Source of the DNA: Vibrio chagasii
Lineage (GTDB): Bacteria; Pseudomonadota; Gammaproteobacteria; Enterobacterales; Vibrionaceae
DNA length: 64,000 nucleotides
NCBI RefSeq assembly: GCF_024347355.1
Contig: NZ_AP025466.1
Location: 744,001 to 808,000 of the forward strand
Direction: 5' to 3'
Numbering within the stretch: the stretch's first letter is position 1; each line of letters starts with the position of its first letter. The notes under the pieces were generated by a model that was given only the letters and a program-made list of their open reading frames with translations, was not told the DNA's origin and did not search any database. The position numbers and the translations under genes are program-made. This document shows, in pieces, positions 1-7,875 of this stretch.

Positions 1-137
1 ACCACGCTAGTCGTGTGACCCGATTCTCTCTCTTCTCTTTCTAGAGGCTTACGCCATACCCCTTTGGCAGGGCTTGCAACCCAATCTAGTTTATCGGTTT
101 CGATAACCAGTCTCTTTGAAAAGTCCATGTTGAACAT
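1..137 (-). CDS. Cupin-fold protein, ChrR anti-sigma-like (5' part only)
   Basis: Only the first 45 codons lie in the window; the rest runs off the left edge. The translation begins MFNMDFSKRLVIETDKLDWV and continues with a W-x-A-S-P-x-x-G-V-W-R-K-P-L-x-R-E stretch. I recognise this as the N-terminus of the ChrR-like cupin family, small metal-binding beta-barrels related to the C-terminal half of the anti-sigma factor ChrR. The ATG at 137 is preceded by AAGGTCG about 7 nt upstream. An alternative in-frame ATG lies at 128. Function is not deducible from this fragment. Confidence 0.6.
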   Translation of the reverse strand, partial: MFNMDFSKRLVIETDKLDWVASPAKGVWRKPLEREERESGHTTSV

Positions 138-228
138 AATGACGACCTTACTCTAAGTATTGTTTTAATTATTATTGTCTTGCTAATGTCTATTCTACGC
201 GAATAACGAACGAGGGGGAGACTTCGCT

Positions 229-269
229 GTTAGCTGCTAATTCTTAATTGCTAATTGATAATTGCTAAC
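229..269. repeat. A+T-rich imperfect inverted and direct repeat
   Basis: The spacer between the cupin gene and the dehydrogenase contains reiterated TAATTGCTAA units. The block opens with GTTAGC and closes with GCTAAC, so it can also fold as a weak hairpin. It lies just beyond the stop of the minus-strand dehydrogenase gene and might act as a weak 3' end signal. It has no GC-rich stem, so I do not call it a terminator. Confidence 0.35.
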
Positions 270-301
270 AAAGCATCCCCCATATTGAAAGCTCGGCTTG
301 A

Positions 302-1069
302 TTAATTGCGGCCCGCGTTCACACCACCATCAACATCCCAGATTGCACCCGTTACCCAATCGGCACTGTCTGATAGCAAGAAAGAGATGCTGTTTGCGAT
401 GTCTTTCGGTTGACCCACTCGGCCAATTGGGTGGAAAGCATTGAAGCCTTCTAGCGCTTGATCCACCTCTTCTGGCTTAATGAATGATTCGTAGATCGGC
501 GTTTTAACGACTGCTGGAGAAACCGCGTTCACACGAATATTGTGGTCCGCAAGCTCCATCGCCATGTGCTGTGTTAAGGCGTGTAGTCCAGCTTTTGCCA
601 TTGAATACGCAGAAGATGGCGTCGCTTTGATCGCTTGTTTCGCCCACATAGAGCCTACATTTACCACGTTTCCACCACCGTTTTTTATCATCAACTTGCT
701 GACAGCTTGAGTGATGAAGAAAGTCGCTTTGTTGAGCTGCATGTATTGCTCGTAGTCCGCCTCTTGATGCTCGATAAACGCTTTAGGGTTAAAGTAGCCA
801 GCCGCATTAACAAGGTAACCAATACCCTCTTCAATAGACTCTAAATGCGCAATAAGATTAGCTACACTCTCATCATCATAAAGATTAGCTTGCCAGCCAG
901 TCGCGTGGCCTAACGACTGAAGTTCTGATACTGCTTTATCTAACTTAGTTGGGTTATTGCCGACAACCAACACATGGATATTTTGAGCGACTAGCTGCTT
1001 CGCTGTTTCAAAGCCCATACCACTTGTGCCACCGATTACTACTGCAATACCATTTTTAGTGAAGTTCAT
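302..1069 (-). CDS. SDR family NAD(P)-dependent oxidoreductase
   Basis: A 255-residue classical short-chain dehydrogenase. The Rossmann glycine motif GGTSGMGFE is near residue 13, the NAAG motif near 90, a catalytic serine lies in VNVGSMW, and the Y-x-x-x-K pair is in SAYSMAKAG. The C-terminal DVDGGVNAG is typical of the FabG-like subgroup. The start at 1069 is chosen because CTTAGGAGATAAC sits just upstream; the frame is open for 24 more codons without support. The gene is divergent from an HxlR regulator 105 bp away, which probably controls it. The substrate is unknown. Such pairs often respond to reactive electrophiles, but that is inference here. Confidence 0.85.
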   Translation of the reverse strand: MNFTKNGIAVVIGGTSGMGFETAKQLVAQNIHVLVVGNNPTKLDKAVSELQSLGHATGWQANLYDDESVANLIAHLESIEEGIGYLVNAAGYFNPKAFIEHQEADYEQYMQLNKATFFITQAVSKLMIKNGGGNVVNVGSMWAKQAIKATPSSAYSMAKAGLHALTQHMAMELADHNIRVNAVSPAVVKTPIYESFIKPEEVDQALEGFNAFHPIGRVGQPKDIANSISFLLSDSADWVTGAIWDVDGGVNAGRN

Positions 1070-1130
1070 TTTGTTATCTCCTAAGTCATGTGAACGTGGT
1101 AATCTTAGGCTTTGAACTAACACTGTGAAT

Positions 1131-1163
1131 AGTAAGTACAAATCGGTTAGGTAGGTACTTATT
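1131..1163. promoter_or_regulatory. Inverted repeat, candidate HxlR operator
   Basis: Arms AGTAAGTAC (1131-1139) and GTACTTATT (1155-1163) match at 8 of 9 positions and lie in the divergent spacer between the dehydrogenase and the HxlR gene. HxlR dimers bind such dyads next to their own gene. The assignment rests on position and symmetry only. Confidence 0.4.
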
Positions 1164-1174
1164 GGTACATCTTT

Positions 1175-1513
1175 ATGAAAAATCAGGAAAACTTTTTTTC
1201 AAGAAAATCAGCACCAGAGCGCTCAGCTCGCATGGTAGAGACCATCTACGGTTGTAAATGGTCACTCACGGTTTACCAATTACTGGCAAATGGCATCAAT
1301 CGTCCCGGTGAAATGGTACGCTCGGTCGAAGGGTTATCGACCAAGGTCTTGAATGAATGTTTAAAGCGAAATGTAGAGTTCGGGATTTTAGACAAGCAAA
1401 TGTTCAACGAACTGCCGCCAAGAGTTGAGTACCAAGTCACTCCATTTGGCGAGAAGTTCCTACTGATTCTGGATCAGCTAGAAAGCCTACAAAACGAAAT
1501 CGACGAAATGTAA
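1175..1513 (+). CDS. HxlR family winged-helix transcriptional regulator
   Basis: A 112-residue protein with the HxlR signature: a conserved Cys in [14 protein letters not shown] near residue 27, then helix-turn-helix [17 protein letters not shown], then the wing with [16 protein letters not shown]. The cysteine is the redox or electrophile sensor in several characterised family members. The gene is divergent from the dehydrogenase at 302-1069, its likely target. The length is normal for the family. What the regulator senses cannot be read from the sequence. Confidence 0.88.
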   Translation: MKNQENFFSRKSAPERSARMVETIYGCKWSLTVYQLLANGINRPGEMVRSVEGLSTKVLNECLKRNVEFGILDKQMFNELPPRVEYQVTPFGEKFLLILDQLESLQNEIDEM

Positions 1514-1569
1514 GTCCAAGCCAGTCTAACTATTGTCAAAAGACGGAAGACAGCTAATCTATAACATGC

Positions 1570-2475
1570 CTAGCTCACTGGCATTTGTTCAAAGCGACTT
1601 TTCACAAAATCAATAAAGGTTCTAATACGGCTTGGTTGATAGCGGTCTCGGTGGTAGATCGCTGAAAAGTCCACTTTAGGTACCACCCAGTCGTCAAACA
1701 CCTGAACTAATTGCCCATCATTAAGTTCTTGTAAGCAATAGATAGTCGGTACACGAATAATCCCGTTCCCAGACTTCGCACCCTGCACCAACACTCGGCC
1801 ATTTTTACATTGCAGCCTACCTGTCACATGCACATCGAGTGTTTTCTTGGTGTCATCAAGCGCTTGAAAACTCCATTTACGCACCGAGCCGGTTAAGCAG
1901 TCGTGATGGATCAACTCTTTAGGGTGGTTAGGCTTTCCTTTGCGAGCAAAATACTCAGAGCTCGCCAGTGTTCCCATCTCTATGTCCAATAGCTTCCTGG
2001 CAATAAAGCCCGCATCTTCAAGGCTCCCCATACGAAAAGCGATATCGAAAGCGTCTTCAATCAAGTCGACTCGGTTACTACTGAAATCAAGGCTGATGCT
2101 GATATCTGGGTAGAGCTGCATGAACTCATTGACCAGATCCGCGATGATCACCTCCCCCAAATAACCGCCAACACAGTTGACTTTTATGTCACCGCGTACC
2201 TCTTCGACATCATCAACCGCAGCAATCAGCGCTTGGTCTATATTATCTAAGGCTTGTTCACATCTCGTGTACAAATCTTGCCCTGCGTGAGTCAGCCTCA
2301 AGGTTCGAGTAGTGCGGATAAACAGCGTTACACCCATCTGCTTTTCTAGGCTACTTACTTGGCGTGATACGTGGGAGCGCGACACATCCAACTCCTCCGC
2401 CGCTTTGGTGAAATTACCTAAACGAGCGATCAGCACGAAAGAACGAATATCAGACAGGTTAATTTGATTAAGCAT
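1570..2475 (-). CDS. LysR family transcriptional regulator
   Basis: A 301-residue LysR regulator: N-terminal helix-turn-helix (NFTKAAEELDVSRSHVSRQV) followed by a periplasmic-binding-like effector domain. The frame continues upstream to 2544, but the family start is MLNQINLSDIRSFVLIARLG at 2475, which gives the usual length. It is divergent from the short-chain dehydrogenase at 2685, 209 bp away, and probably regulates that gene. It resembles the one-gene-target LysR group found beside dehydrogenases; the inducer is unknown. Confidence 0.85.
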   Translation of the reverse strand: MLNQINLSDIRSFVLIARLGNFTKAAEELDVSRSHVSRQVSSLEKQMGVTLFIRTTRTLRLTHAGQDLYTRCEQALDNIDQALIAAVDDVEEVRGDIKVNCVGGYLGEVIIADLVNEFMQLYPDISISLDFSSNRVDLIEDAFDIAFRMGSLEDAGFIARKLLDIEMGTLASSEYFARKGKPNHPKELIHHDCLTGSVRKWSFQALDDTKKTLDVHVTGRLQCKNGRVLVQGAKSGNGIIRVPTIYCLQELNDGQLVQVFDDWVVPKVDFSAIYHRDRYQPSRIRTFIDFVKSRFEQMPVS

Positions 2476-2684
2476 AGTCGCCAGCTTACTAATGGAGTTA
2501 TGAGATAGACGCTTTATTGTCGCACCACAGCAACAGTGTTTCAAGTAAAGCGCTATATATCAACAATACTATTTTCCTTAATATACCTCCATCGCAACGA
2601 AGCAAGACAACAAACACTTGATTCGAATGCACTTAAACAATACGTCGTAGCCAACCGACGCAATAAAAGTACAGAGGAAATAAA

Positions 2685-3404
2685 ATGAAAAAACTAATCG
2701 TAATTACAGGTGCAAGCTCTGGTATTGGTGAAGCAATCGCTCGTCGTCTAAGCGATGAAGGTCACCCTCTGCTACTTTTAGCTCGCCGTATTGACCGCCT
2801 TGAAGCACTGAACCTACCAAATTCACTGTCAGTGAAAGTAGACGTAACAGACAAAGCGTCTTTTGATGCAGCAATCGCACAAGGTGAAGAGAAGTTTGGT
2901 CCTGTAGATGCACTTATCAACAACGCTGGCGCAATGCTTCTTGGTCAAATCGATACTCAAGACGCACAAGAGTGGAAGACAATGTTCGATGTGAACGTAA
3001 TTGGTCTTCTAAACGGCATGCAATCTGTACTTGCTCCAATGATGGAACGCAACACAGGTACTATCATCAACATCAGCTCAATCGCGGGTAAGAAAACATT
3101 CCCAAGCCACGCAGCTTACTGTGGTACTAAGTTCGCGGTACACGCTATCTCTGAGAACGTTCGTGAAGAAGTTGCCGCTTCAAATGTTCGTGTTACTACT
3201 ATCGCACCGGGTGCGGTAGAGACTGAGCTTCTGTCTCACACAACATCTCAAGAGATCAAAGACGGTTACGATTCTTGGAAAGAAGACATGGGCGGCGTAT
3301 TGGCAGCTGACGACATTGCTCGCGCTGTATCATTCGCTTACCAACAACCACAGAACGTATGTATCCGTGAAATCGCTCTAGCGCCGACTAAGCAACAGCC
3401 ATAG
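2685..3404 (+). CDS. SDR family oxidoreductase, YdfG-like
   Basis: A 239-residue short-chain dehydrogenase. Visible are the nucleotide motif TGASSGIGEA (residues 8-17), RR near 34-35 suggesting NADP preference, NNAG near 80, catalytic Ser in NISSIAG, and Y-x-x-x-K in AAYCGTKFA. The overall plan matches the YdfG-type group that oxidises 3-hydroxy acids such as serine, but substrate specificity cannot be assigned. The ribosome-binding site GAGGAAATAAA precedes the ATG. Codons are those of a well-expressed gene. A strong terminator follows. Confidence 0.85.
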   Translation: MKKLIVITGASSGIGEAIARRLSDEGHPLLLLARRIDRLEALNLPNSLSVKVDVTDKASFDAAIAQGEEKFGPVDALINNAGAMLLGQIDTQDAQEWKTMFDVNVIGLLNGMQSVLAPMMERNTGTIINISSIAGKKTFPSHAAYCGTKFAVHAISENVREEVAASNVRVTTIAPGAVETELLSHTTSQEIKDGYDSWKEDMGGVLAADDIARAVSFAYQQPQNVCIREIALAPTKQQP

Positions 3405-3450
3405 GCTTTTGTTATCGCGACTAAATCAGCGATTCAATAAGCTATGAACT

Positions 3451-3490
3451 AAAAAGCGCCACGACTTAACAAGTCGTGGCGCTTTTGTTT
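3451..3490. terminator. Bidirectional intrinsic terminator
   Basis: Perfect stem GCGCCACGACTT / AAGTCGTGGCGC with a 3-nt loop, flanked by A5 and T4. It separates the convergent dehydrogenase and lipoprotein genes and can work on both strands. Confidence 0.9.
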
Positions 3491-3522
3491 TGATTCAATC
3501 AAATACCTAGTAATAAGCCAGG

Positions 3523-5334
3523 TTAGAACTCAACGCGATAAACTGATGTGCTACCACTCACTTCATTGCCAACCGCAATAAAGTGGTTACCAGAACGAGT
3601 GAAATACTTAATTGACTCTGGACCTAGGTCACCCGCTTTAAAGTTGTAAGTATCGTTGTCGCAATCACCGTCTTCATCAACCTTAGTGCACACTGGTTGT
3701 GTGAAGTCTCGGTTGCTCACGTAGCTGATGAAACTTGCGTTCTTAGGCTGCGTTACATCGTAAACCATGATGCCACCTTGGCGCTCAAGACCGATAAAGG
3801 CATAGTGCTTACCGTTGATCTCAGCCACTTCGATAGCTTCAGGTTCTACCCCTTTATCATCGCTACGATCGTCACCACTTTGGTTGTTATCATTGGTGCT
3901 GTTGAAGTTTGCAGGATCTTGTTCAAGAACGATTCGAGCGAAATCATCACCGCTATCAAACACTAACTCGCCAGACTCATCCCAAATAGAGAAAGAGCGG
4001 CTACCGAATGCTTGAACCTTTTGGTCAGCAGCAAGTGTTCCTTGTGGCTTAATCACCTTTAGGCGAGCCAGTTGCTTGTTATCTTTCAACGCTCCAGCCA
4101 ATGGATGGTTAGCGTCAACATCTAGCTTCTTGCCACGTACTTCATCAACATAAGCGATACAAAAGTCTTTCTCTGTGGTGTAGTTTTCGGTGCCTTTATA
4201 GTCATCGCCATCCCACTCAAAGCCTTTATCGTCACACTCTTTTTGCGTTGTCTTGATGCCATACTCGCGGCCGTCACCTTCGTTCGCCGTCACGATGTAG
4301 GTATTGCCATCGACACTGTAGCTAGTGATGCTGTCTGGCATGTAAAGTCCTTCTAACATCGCGTAGTTTTGTAGGTTGCCGATATTTTTGTCTTTATTCG
4401 ACGCATCCAATTGCGCGCTATCCCAAGGTTTGCCGCCTAAACCAAGAATCGCATCCACCTCTGCCGTTGCGACATCAATCGCTGCTAGTGCGTTGTTCTC
4501 TTGCAGGGCAACGTAGAGTTTGCCGTTGTCAGCAAACGTTAGGTATTCAGGCTCTAGGTCTTGAGCAACGGTCGCACTAGGCCCTGAAATTCGAACCTTA
4601 TCGGTTAATTCCTGGTGACGAGGCTGACCTTGGTTAAATGCCTTGAAATTAATCTGAGTGACCTTCGCTTGCATCGGTCCATTCGCTAAATCCACCAATG
4701 TCACCGAACCTTCAGGATCAATGCTGTAATCCGCATTCGGCTCACCTTCATTGGCTGAAGCAATGTAACGACCGTCTTTCGAGAAGCTCACCATGTCTGG
4801 CAGTGCGCCAGCTGTGTAAGTGGTGATCAGCTCTAGTGTGTCTGAGCGATACAGAGCAATAATGCCATTTTGTTGCTTGTCCGCATTTTCAATCGCGACC
4901 GCAACTAATCCTTGATGAGTCGACACGCTGTTCGCAGCTCCGATATTAATACCCGAAGCTGTAGCGGCTGATTGAAGGTCGATAGAACCCTCAGATGTCG
5001 GGGCGCTATCAGCGTTCATCGACAACACATCGACTTTCTGAGCTTGAGCGTTAACCACATAAAGCTTATCGGTACATGAATCGTAGCTGACAATTTCTGC
5101 TGCGGAAGTTGCGAAAGGAGCGTCAGCAAGGGAACTGCCCACCAGAGTAAGCCCGGTAACCTCAGCATCGCTTGTAATTGGCTGTTGGCTGGATTGGCAT
5201 TGGAGGCTCAAAGCATCAAGTGAGGTTTGAGAGAGTGTACTAGCCGTAGATGATGTTGACTGAGAACACCCAGCGAGAGCAGAACTCACTGCGATAGGTA
5301 GTAATAAAGTCAGCTTATTGATTTTGCGATTCAT
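3523..5334 (-). CDS. Choice-of-anchor I family lipoprotein (beta-propeller-like)
   Basis: A 603-residue exported lipoprotein. The signal peptide ends in the lipobox LAGC, with the lipidated Cys at residue 22, followed by a Ser/Thr-rich linker. The body carries landmarks of the choice-of-anchor I domain, a phytase/alkaline-phosphatase-associated propeller: EGEPNADYSIDPEG, ANEGDGREYG, GVEPEAIEVAEINGKHYAFIGLER and LGPESIKYF. Two cysteine-bearing insertions (QKECDDKG, TKVDEDGDCDND) are acidic and may bind metal. Family members are often phosphate-starvation surface proteins, but no biochemical role is certain. It is a single gene between two terminators. Confidence 0.8.
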   Translation of the reverse strand: MNRKINKLTLLLPIAVSSALAGCSQSTSSTASTLSQTSLDALSLQCQSSQQPITSDAEVTGLTLVGSSLADAPFATSAAEIVSYDSCTDKLYVVNAQAQKVDVLSMNADSAPTSEGSIDLQSAATASGINIGAANSVSTHQGLVAVAIENADKQQNGIIALYRSDTLELITTYTAGALPDMVSFSKDGRYIASANEGEPNADYSIDPEGSVTLVDLANGPMQAKVTQINFKAFNQGQPRHQELTDKVRISGPSATVAQDLEPEYLTFADNGKLYVALQENNALAAIDVATAEVDAILGLGGKPWDSAQLDASNKDKNIGNLQNYAMLEGLYMPDSITSYSVDGNTYIVTANEGDGREYGIKTTQKECDDKGFEWDGDDYKGTENYTTEKDFCIAYVDEVRGKKLDVDANHPLAGALKDNKQLARLKVIKPQGTLAADQKVQAFGSRSFSIWDESGELVFDSGDDFARIVLEQDPANFNSTNDNNQSGDDRSDDKGVEPEAIEVAEINGKHYAFIGLERQGGIMVYDVTQPKNASFISYVSNRDFTQPVCTKVDEDGDCDNDTYNFKAGDLGPESIKYFTRSGNHFIAVGNEVSGSTSVYRVEF

Positions 5335-5470
5335 ATATCCTCCATAATTTTAATCGCGATTTTATGAGGTGGTTATGACAGCTATCTTTCTGTTTTATGA
5401 ATAATAGATGACGACAATAGGTCTACTTTACCCATAACAACAAAGCGTTACAGTGACTAATTCATTAACA

Positions 5471-5510
5471 ATAAAAAAGGCGCACAAGCTGGCTGGTGCT
5501 TGAGCGCCTT
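5471..5510 (-). terminator. Intrinsic terminator of ompW
   Basis: Stem AAGGCGC with partner GCGCCTT, extended by an inner CAAGC / GCTTG helix. On the minus strand it is followed by a T-run. It lies 19 bp beyond the ompW stop codon. Confidence 0.85.
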
Positions 5511-5528
5511 AGTAAACTGAATCGTAGG

Positions 5529-6170
5529 TTAGAAGTTGTAACCACCACCGATCATGAATACCCATGGGTCGATATCAACGTCTGTTGAGAACTGTTGGCC
5601 GTTAAACTTATATTTTGCAGTAGTACCGATATCTGCATACCAAACCGATGCGTTCAGGAACCAATCTTCATTGATCATGTAATCCATACCAATGTTTGCT
5701 GCCAAACCCCAAGAGTCATCAAGAGACAGATCGCTTAAACCTAGATCTTTTGCTCCTTGGTTTAGTGACTCATCGAAGAATACAGTGTAGTTGATACCAG
5801 CACCCACGTATGGACGGAAGTCGCTGTTCGCTTCACCAAAGTAGTATTGAACCATGAAAGTTGGCGGCAAGTGTTTCGTGTCAGCGATTTCACCTAGACC
5901 AGTAGCTGAAATATTGTGGGAGAAAGGACTCGCAGCTAATACTTCAAAGCTGATGTTGTCAGTGAACATGTAACCGAAAGTCAGGCCAAGTTGAGTGTTT
6001 GAGTCTACAGAAAATTCTGTATTCGGGTCATTTAAAACTGCGCCGCTGCTGTCGTTTGGAGATACTGTTGCTGCACCTGCACGGATGATGAAATCACCTT
6101 CTTTATGAGCAAGAACATTCGTTGACATAAGAGCCGCAATAACCGCAATACCACATACTGTTTTTTTCAT
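5529..6170 (-). CDS. ompW: Outer membrane protein OmpW
   Basis: A 213-residue OmpW-family eight-stranded beta-barrel. The signal peptide MKKTVCGIAVIAALMSTNVLA is cleaved before HKEGDFIIRAGAATV, the characteristic OmpW start. The protein ends with an aromatic residue (GGGYNF) as expected for assembly by the BAM machinery. LPPTFMVQYYF and YVGAGINYTVFF are further family landmarks. In Vibrio and enterobacteria OmpW is tied to oxygen, osmotic and nutrient state. Here a perfect FNR-type site lies about 90 bp upstream, which agrees with the known FNR control of ompW. Confidence 0.93.
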   Translation of the reverse strand: MKKTVCGIAVIAALMSTNVLAHKEGDFIIRAGAATVSPNDSSGAVLNDPNTEFSVDSNTQLGLTFGYMFTDNISFEVLAASPFSHNISATGLGEIADTKHLPPTFMVQYYFGEANSDFRPYVGAGINYTVFFDESLNQGAKDLGLSDLSLDDSWGLAANIGMDYMINEDWFLNASVWYADIGTTAKYKFNGQQFSTDVDIDPWVFMIGGGYNF

Positions 6171-6567
6171 TATTATTTCCTTGAGGGCTTCATTTTATTG
6201 GTGAATGAGTAATCATTTCTTATTTTGCGTGCAAGTTATCACAGAATACCCCTACTTTATTGATGGAAATCAATTTGTGAAAGGTTGTGACTACTTATGT
6301 AAAATTATATCGACCCGATCACTTTATCCCTTCATTTTATTGACAGTTTTGTAATGCGACTTTTCCGCACATCACTTTGTTAACTCTACCTTTTCACTTT
6401 GCTCGGATCTCTTTGGATCAAAATAGAGCAAGCTAATATTCTAAATGCATCAATGTGGTGCAACAGGATAGAAATCTTCATTCCCTCTTTTAATATTCAA
6501 TGGGTTACATTTGGCTTAGTGCTTGCAGGACCATATGCATAATCATAAATACATTGAGGTTCTGACT
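6171..6567. other. Divergent spacer between ompW and glgC
   Basis: About 400 bp without an open frame. Apart from the FNR-type site and candidate ompW -10, I see A+T-rich DNA, with a TTGACA at about 6339 that lacks a convincing partner -10. No RNA gene is recognisable. Confidence 0.5.
6235..6273 (-). promoter_or_regulatory. FNR-type site and -10 element upstream of ompW
   Basis: TTGAT-GGAA-ATCAA at 6260-6273 is a perfect FNR consensus dyad. On the minus strand GATAAC at 6235-6240 can serve as the -10 element, which would put the dyad centre near -40, the class II activator position. FNR control of ompW is established in enterobacteria; its use here is inferred from the sites. Confidence 0.7.
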
Positions 6568-7788
6568 ATGCAAGACACTCTAACAATCGTTCTGGCCGGC
6601 GGTGTTGGCTCTCGGCTTTCCCCTCTCACCGATAACCGCGCAAAACCTGCGGTGCCTTTTGGTGGCAAATATCGAATCATCGATTTCACGCTCGCGAACT
6701 GCCTGCACTCCGGGCTTCGCCAAATACTGGTACTGACTCAGTACAAATCTCACTCTTTGCAAAAACACTTACGTGATGGTTGGTCGGTGCTTAACCCCGA
6801 GCTCGGCGAATACATCACTAATGTTCCCCCGCAAATGCGTACAGGTGACAGCTGGTATAGCGGCACAGCCGATGCGATTTATCAAAACTTATATTTGCTG
6901 TCGCGTAGTGAAGCCAAACATGTAGTGGTCTTATCCGGCGATCATATCTACCGGATGGATTACGCCCCAATGCTCAAGCAACATAAGCAGAATGAAGCTG
7001 ACTTAACTGTAGCCTGCATGGAGGTTTCGATTGATGAGGCCAAGGAATTTGGTGTGATGGAGATAGATGAGTCTCTACAAATCAATAACTTTACCGAAAA
7101 ACCGCGTTACCCCGCGAGCGTACCCGGCAGGCCAACACGAAGTATGGCTTCTATGGGAATTTACATCTTCGACAAAGAAGTACTGACCCAGGCGTTATTG
7201 GCAGACGCAGAAGACCCAGATTCAAGCCATGATTTTGGTAAAGACATCATTCCCAAGTTAGTCGGCAACAACAGTGTTTATGCGTATAAGTTTGGTGACG
7301 AAGAAGGGCGCGTAACCCAAGATGCTTACTGGAGAGATGTGGGTACGATCGACTCTTATTATCAATCGAACATGGATTTGTTAAAGCCAACTTCGCCAAT
7401 CGATTTGTATCAGCCAGATTGGGCAATTCGTACCTATGAGCCGCAACTGCCGCCCGCACGCACCATCGCTTCGGTAGAGGGGAATCAAGGGATTTTCATC
7501 AACTCGATGATCGCGAATGGCGTAGTGATTGAAGGTGGTTCAGCGCAAAACTCTATCTTTTTCCCCAAGGTAAAAGTCAGCAATGCCGCGATTGTGATTG
7601 ATAGTATTCTGTTTGAAGATGTTGAGATTGGAAAAAATTGCCACATTCAAAACTGCATTATAGATAAGAATGTGAAAGTACCAGATGGAACCCAAATTGG
7701 TCTTGATAGCCTTGCTGACGCCAAGCGTTTCCACATTTCGAAACAGGGTGTCATCGTCGTCCCCTCCTCTTATCAGTTTGAAGAGTGA
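6568..7788 (+). CDS. glgC: Glucose-1-phosphate adenylyltransferase
   Basis: A 406-residue ADP-glucose pyrophosphorylase, which makes ADP-glucose from ATP and glucose-1-phosphate for glycogen synthesis. The nucleotidyltransferase motif LAGGVGSRLSPLTDNRAKPA, with FGGKYRIIDF after it, is at the N-terminus. SGDHIYRMDY carries the catalytic metal-binding Asp, FTEKP the sugar-phosphate-binding Glu/Lys, and a left-handed beta-helix domain forms the C-terminus. The start at 6568 (MQDTLTIVLAGG) has GAGG upstream; the frame extends 15 codons further without support. The other glycogen genes are absent here, as expected for a solitary second glgC in Vibrio. Its terminator has been split by an insertion sequence. 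Confidence 0.95.
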   Translation: MQDTLTIVLAGGVGSRLSPLTDNRAKPAVPFGGKYRIIDFTLANCLHSGLRQILVLTQYKSHSLQKHLRDGWSVLNPELGEYITNVPPQMRTGDSWYSGTADAIYQNLYLLSRSEAKHVVVLSGDHIYRMDYAPMLKQHKQNEADLTVACMEVSIDEAKEFGVMEIDESLQINNFTEKPRYPASVPGRPTRSMASMGIYIFDKEVLTQALLADAEDPDSSHDFGKDIIPKLVGNNSVYAYKFGDEEGRVTQDAYWRDVGTIDSYYQSNMDLLKPTSPIDLYQPDWAIRTYEPQLPPARTIASVEGNQGIFINSMIANGVVIEGGSAQNSIFFPKVKVSNAAIVIDSILFEDVEIGKNCHIQNCIIDKNVKVPDGTQIGLDSLADAKRFHISKQGVIVVPSSYQFEE

Positions 7789-7828
7789 TGCTCTATCTCG
7801 GTTAACTTCACCTCGAACGAAAAAGGCA

Positions 7829-7838
7829 GCGAATTCGC
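7829..7838. repeat. Target-site duplication, left, of IS copy 1
   Basis: GCGAATTCGC occurs directly outside both ends of the element (here and at 9345-9354). Joining the two flanks rebuilds a perfect hairpin with arms AAAGGCAGCG and CGCTGCCTTT and loop AATT. This was the terminator between convergent glgC and the YfcC-type gene. Confidence 0.85.
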
Positions 7839-7841
7839 CTG

Positions 7842-7875
7842 TCTCTTGATCACAAGTCTGGTTAATCAAGAGACT
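7842..7875. repeat. Subterminal inverted repeat at IS inside end
   Basis: GTCTCTTGAT (7842-7851) pairs with ATCAAGAGAC (7866-7875). The second arm covers the last sense codons of the transposase gene. The same dyad is present at the inside end of the second copy. It may act as a weak 3' hairpin for the transposase mRNA. Confidence 0.6.
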
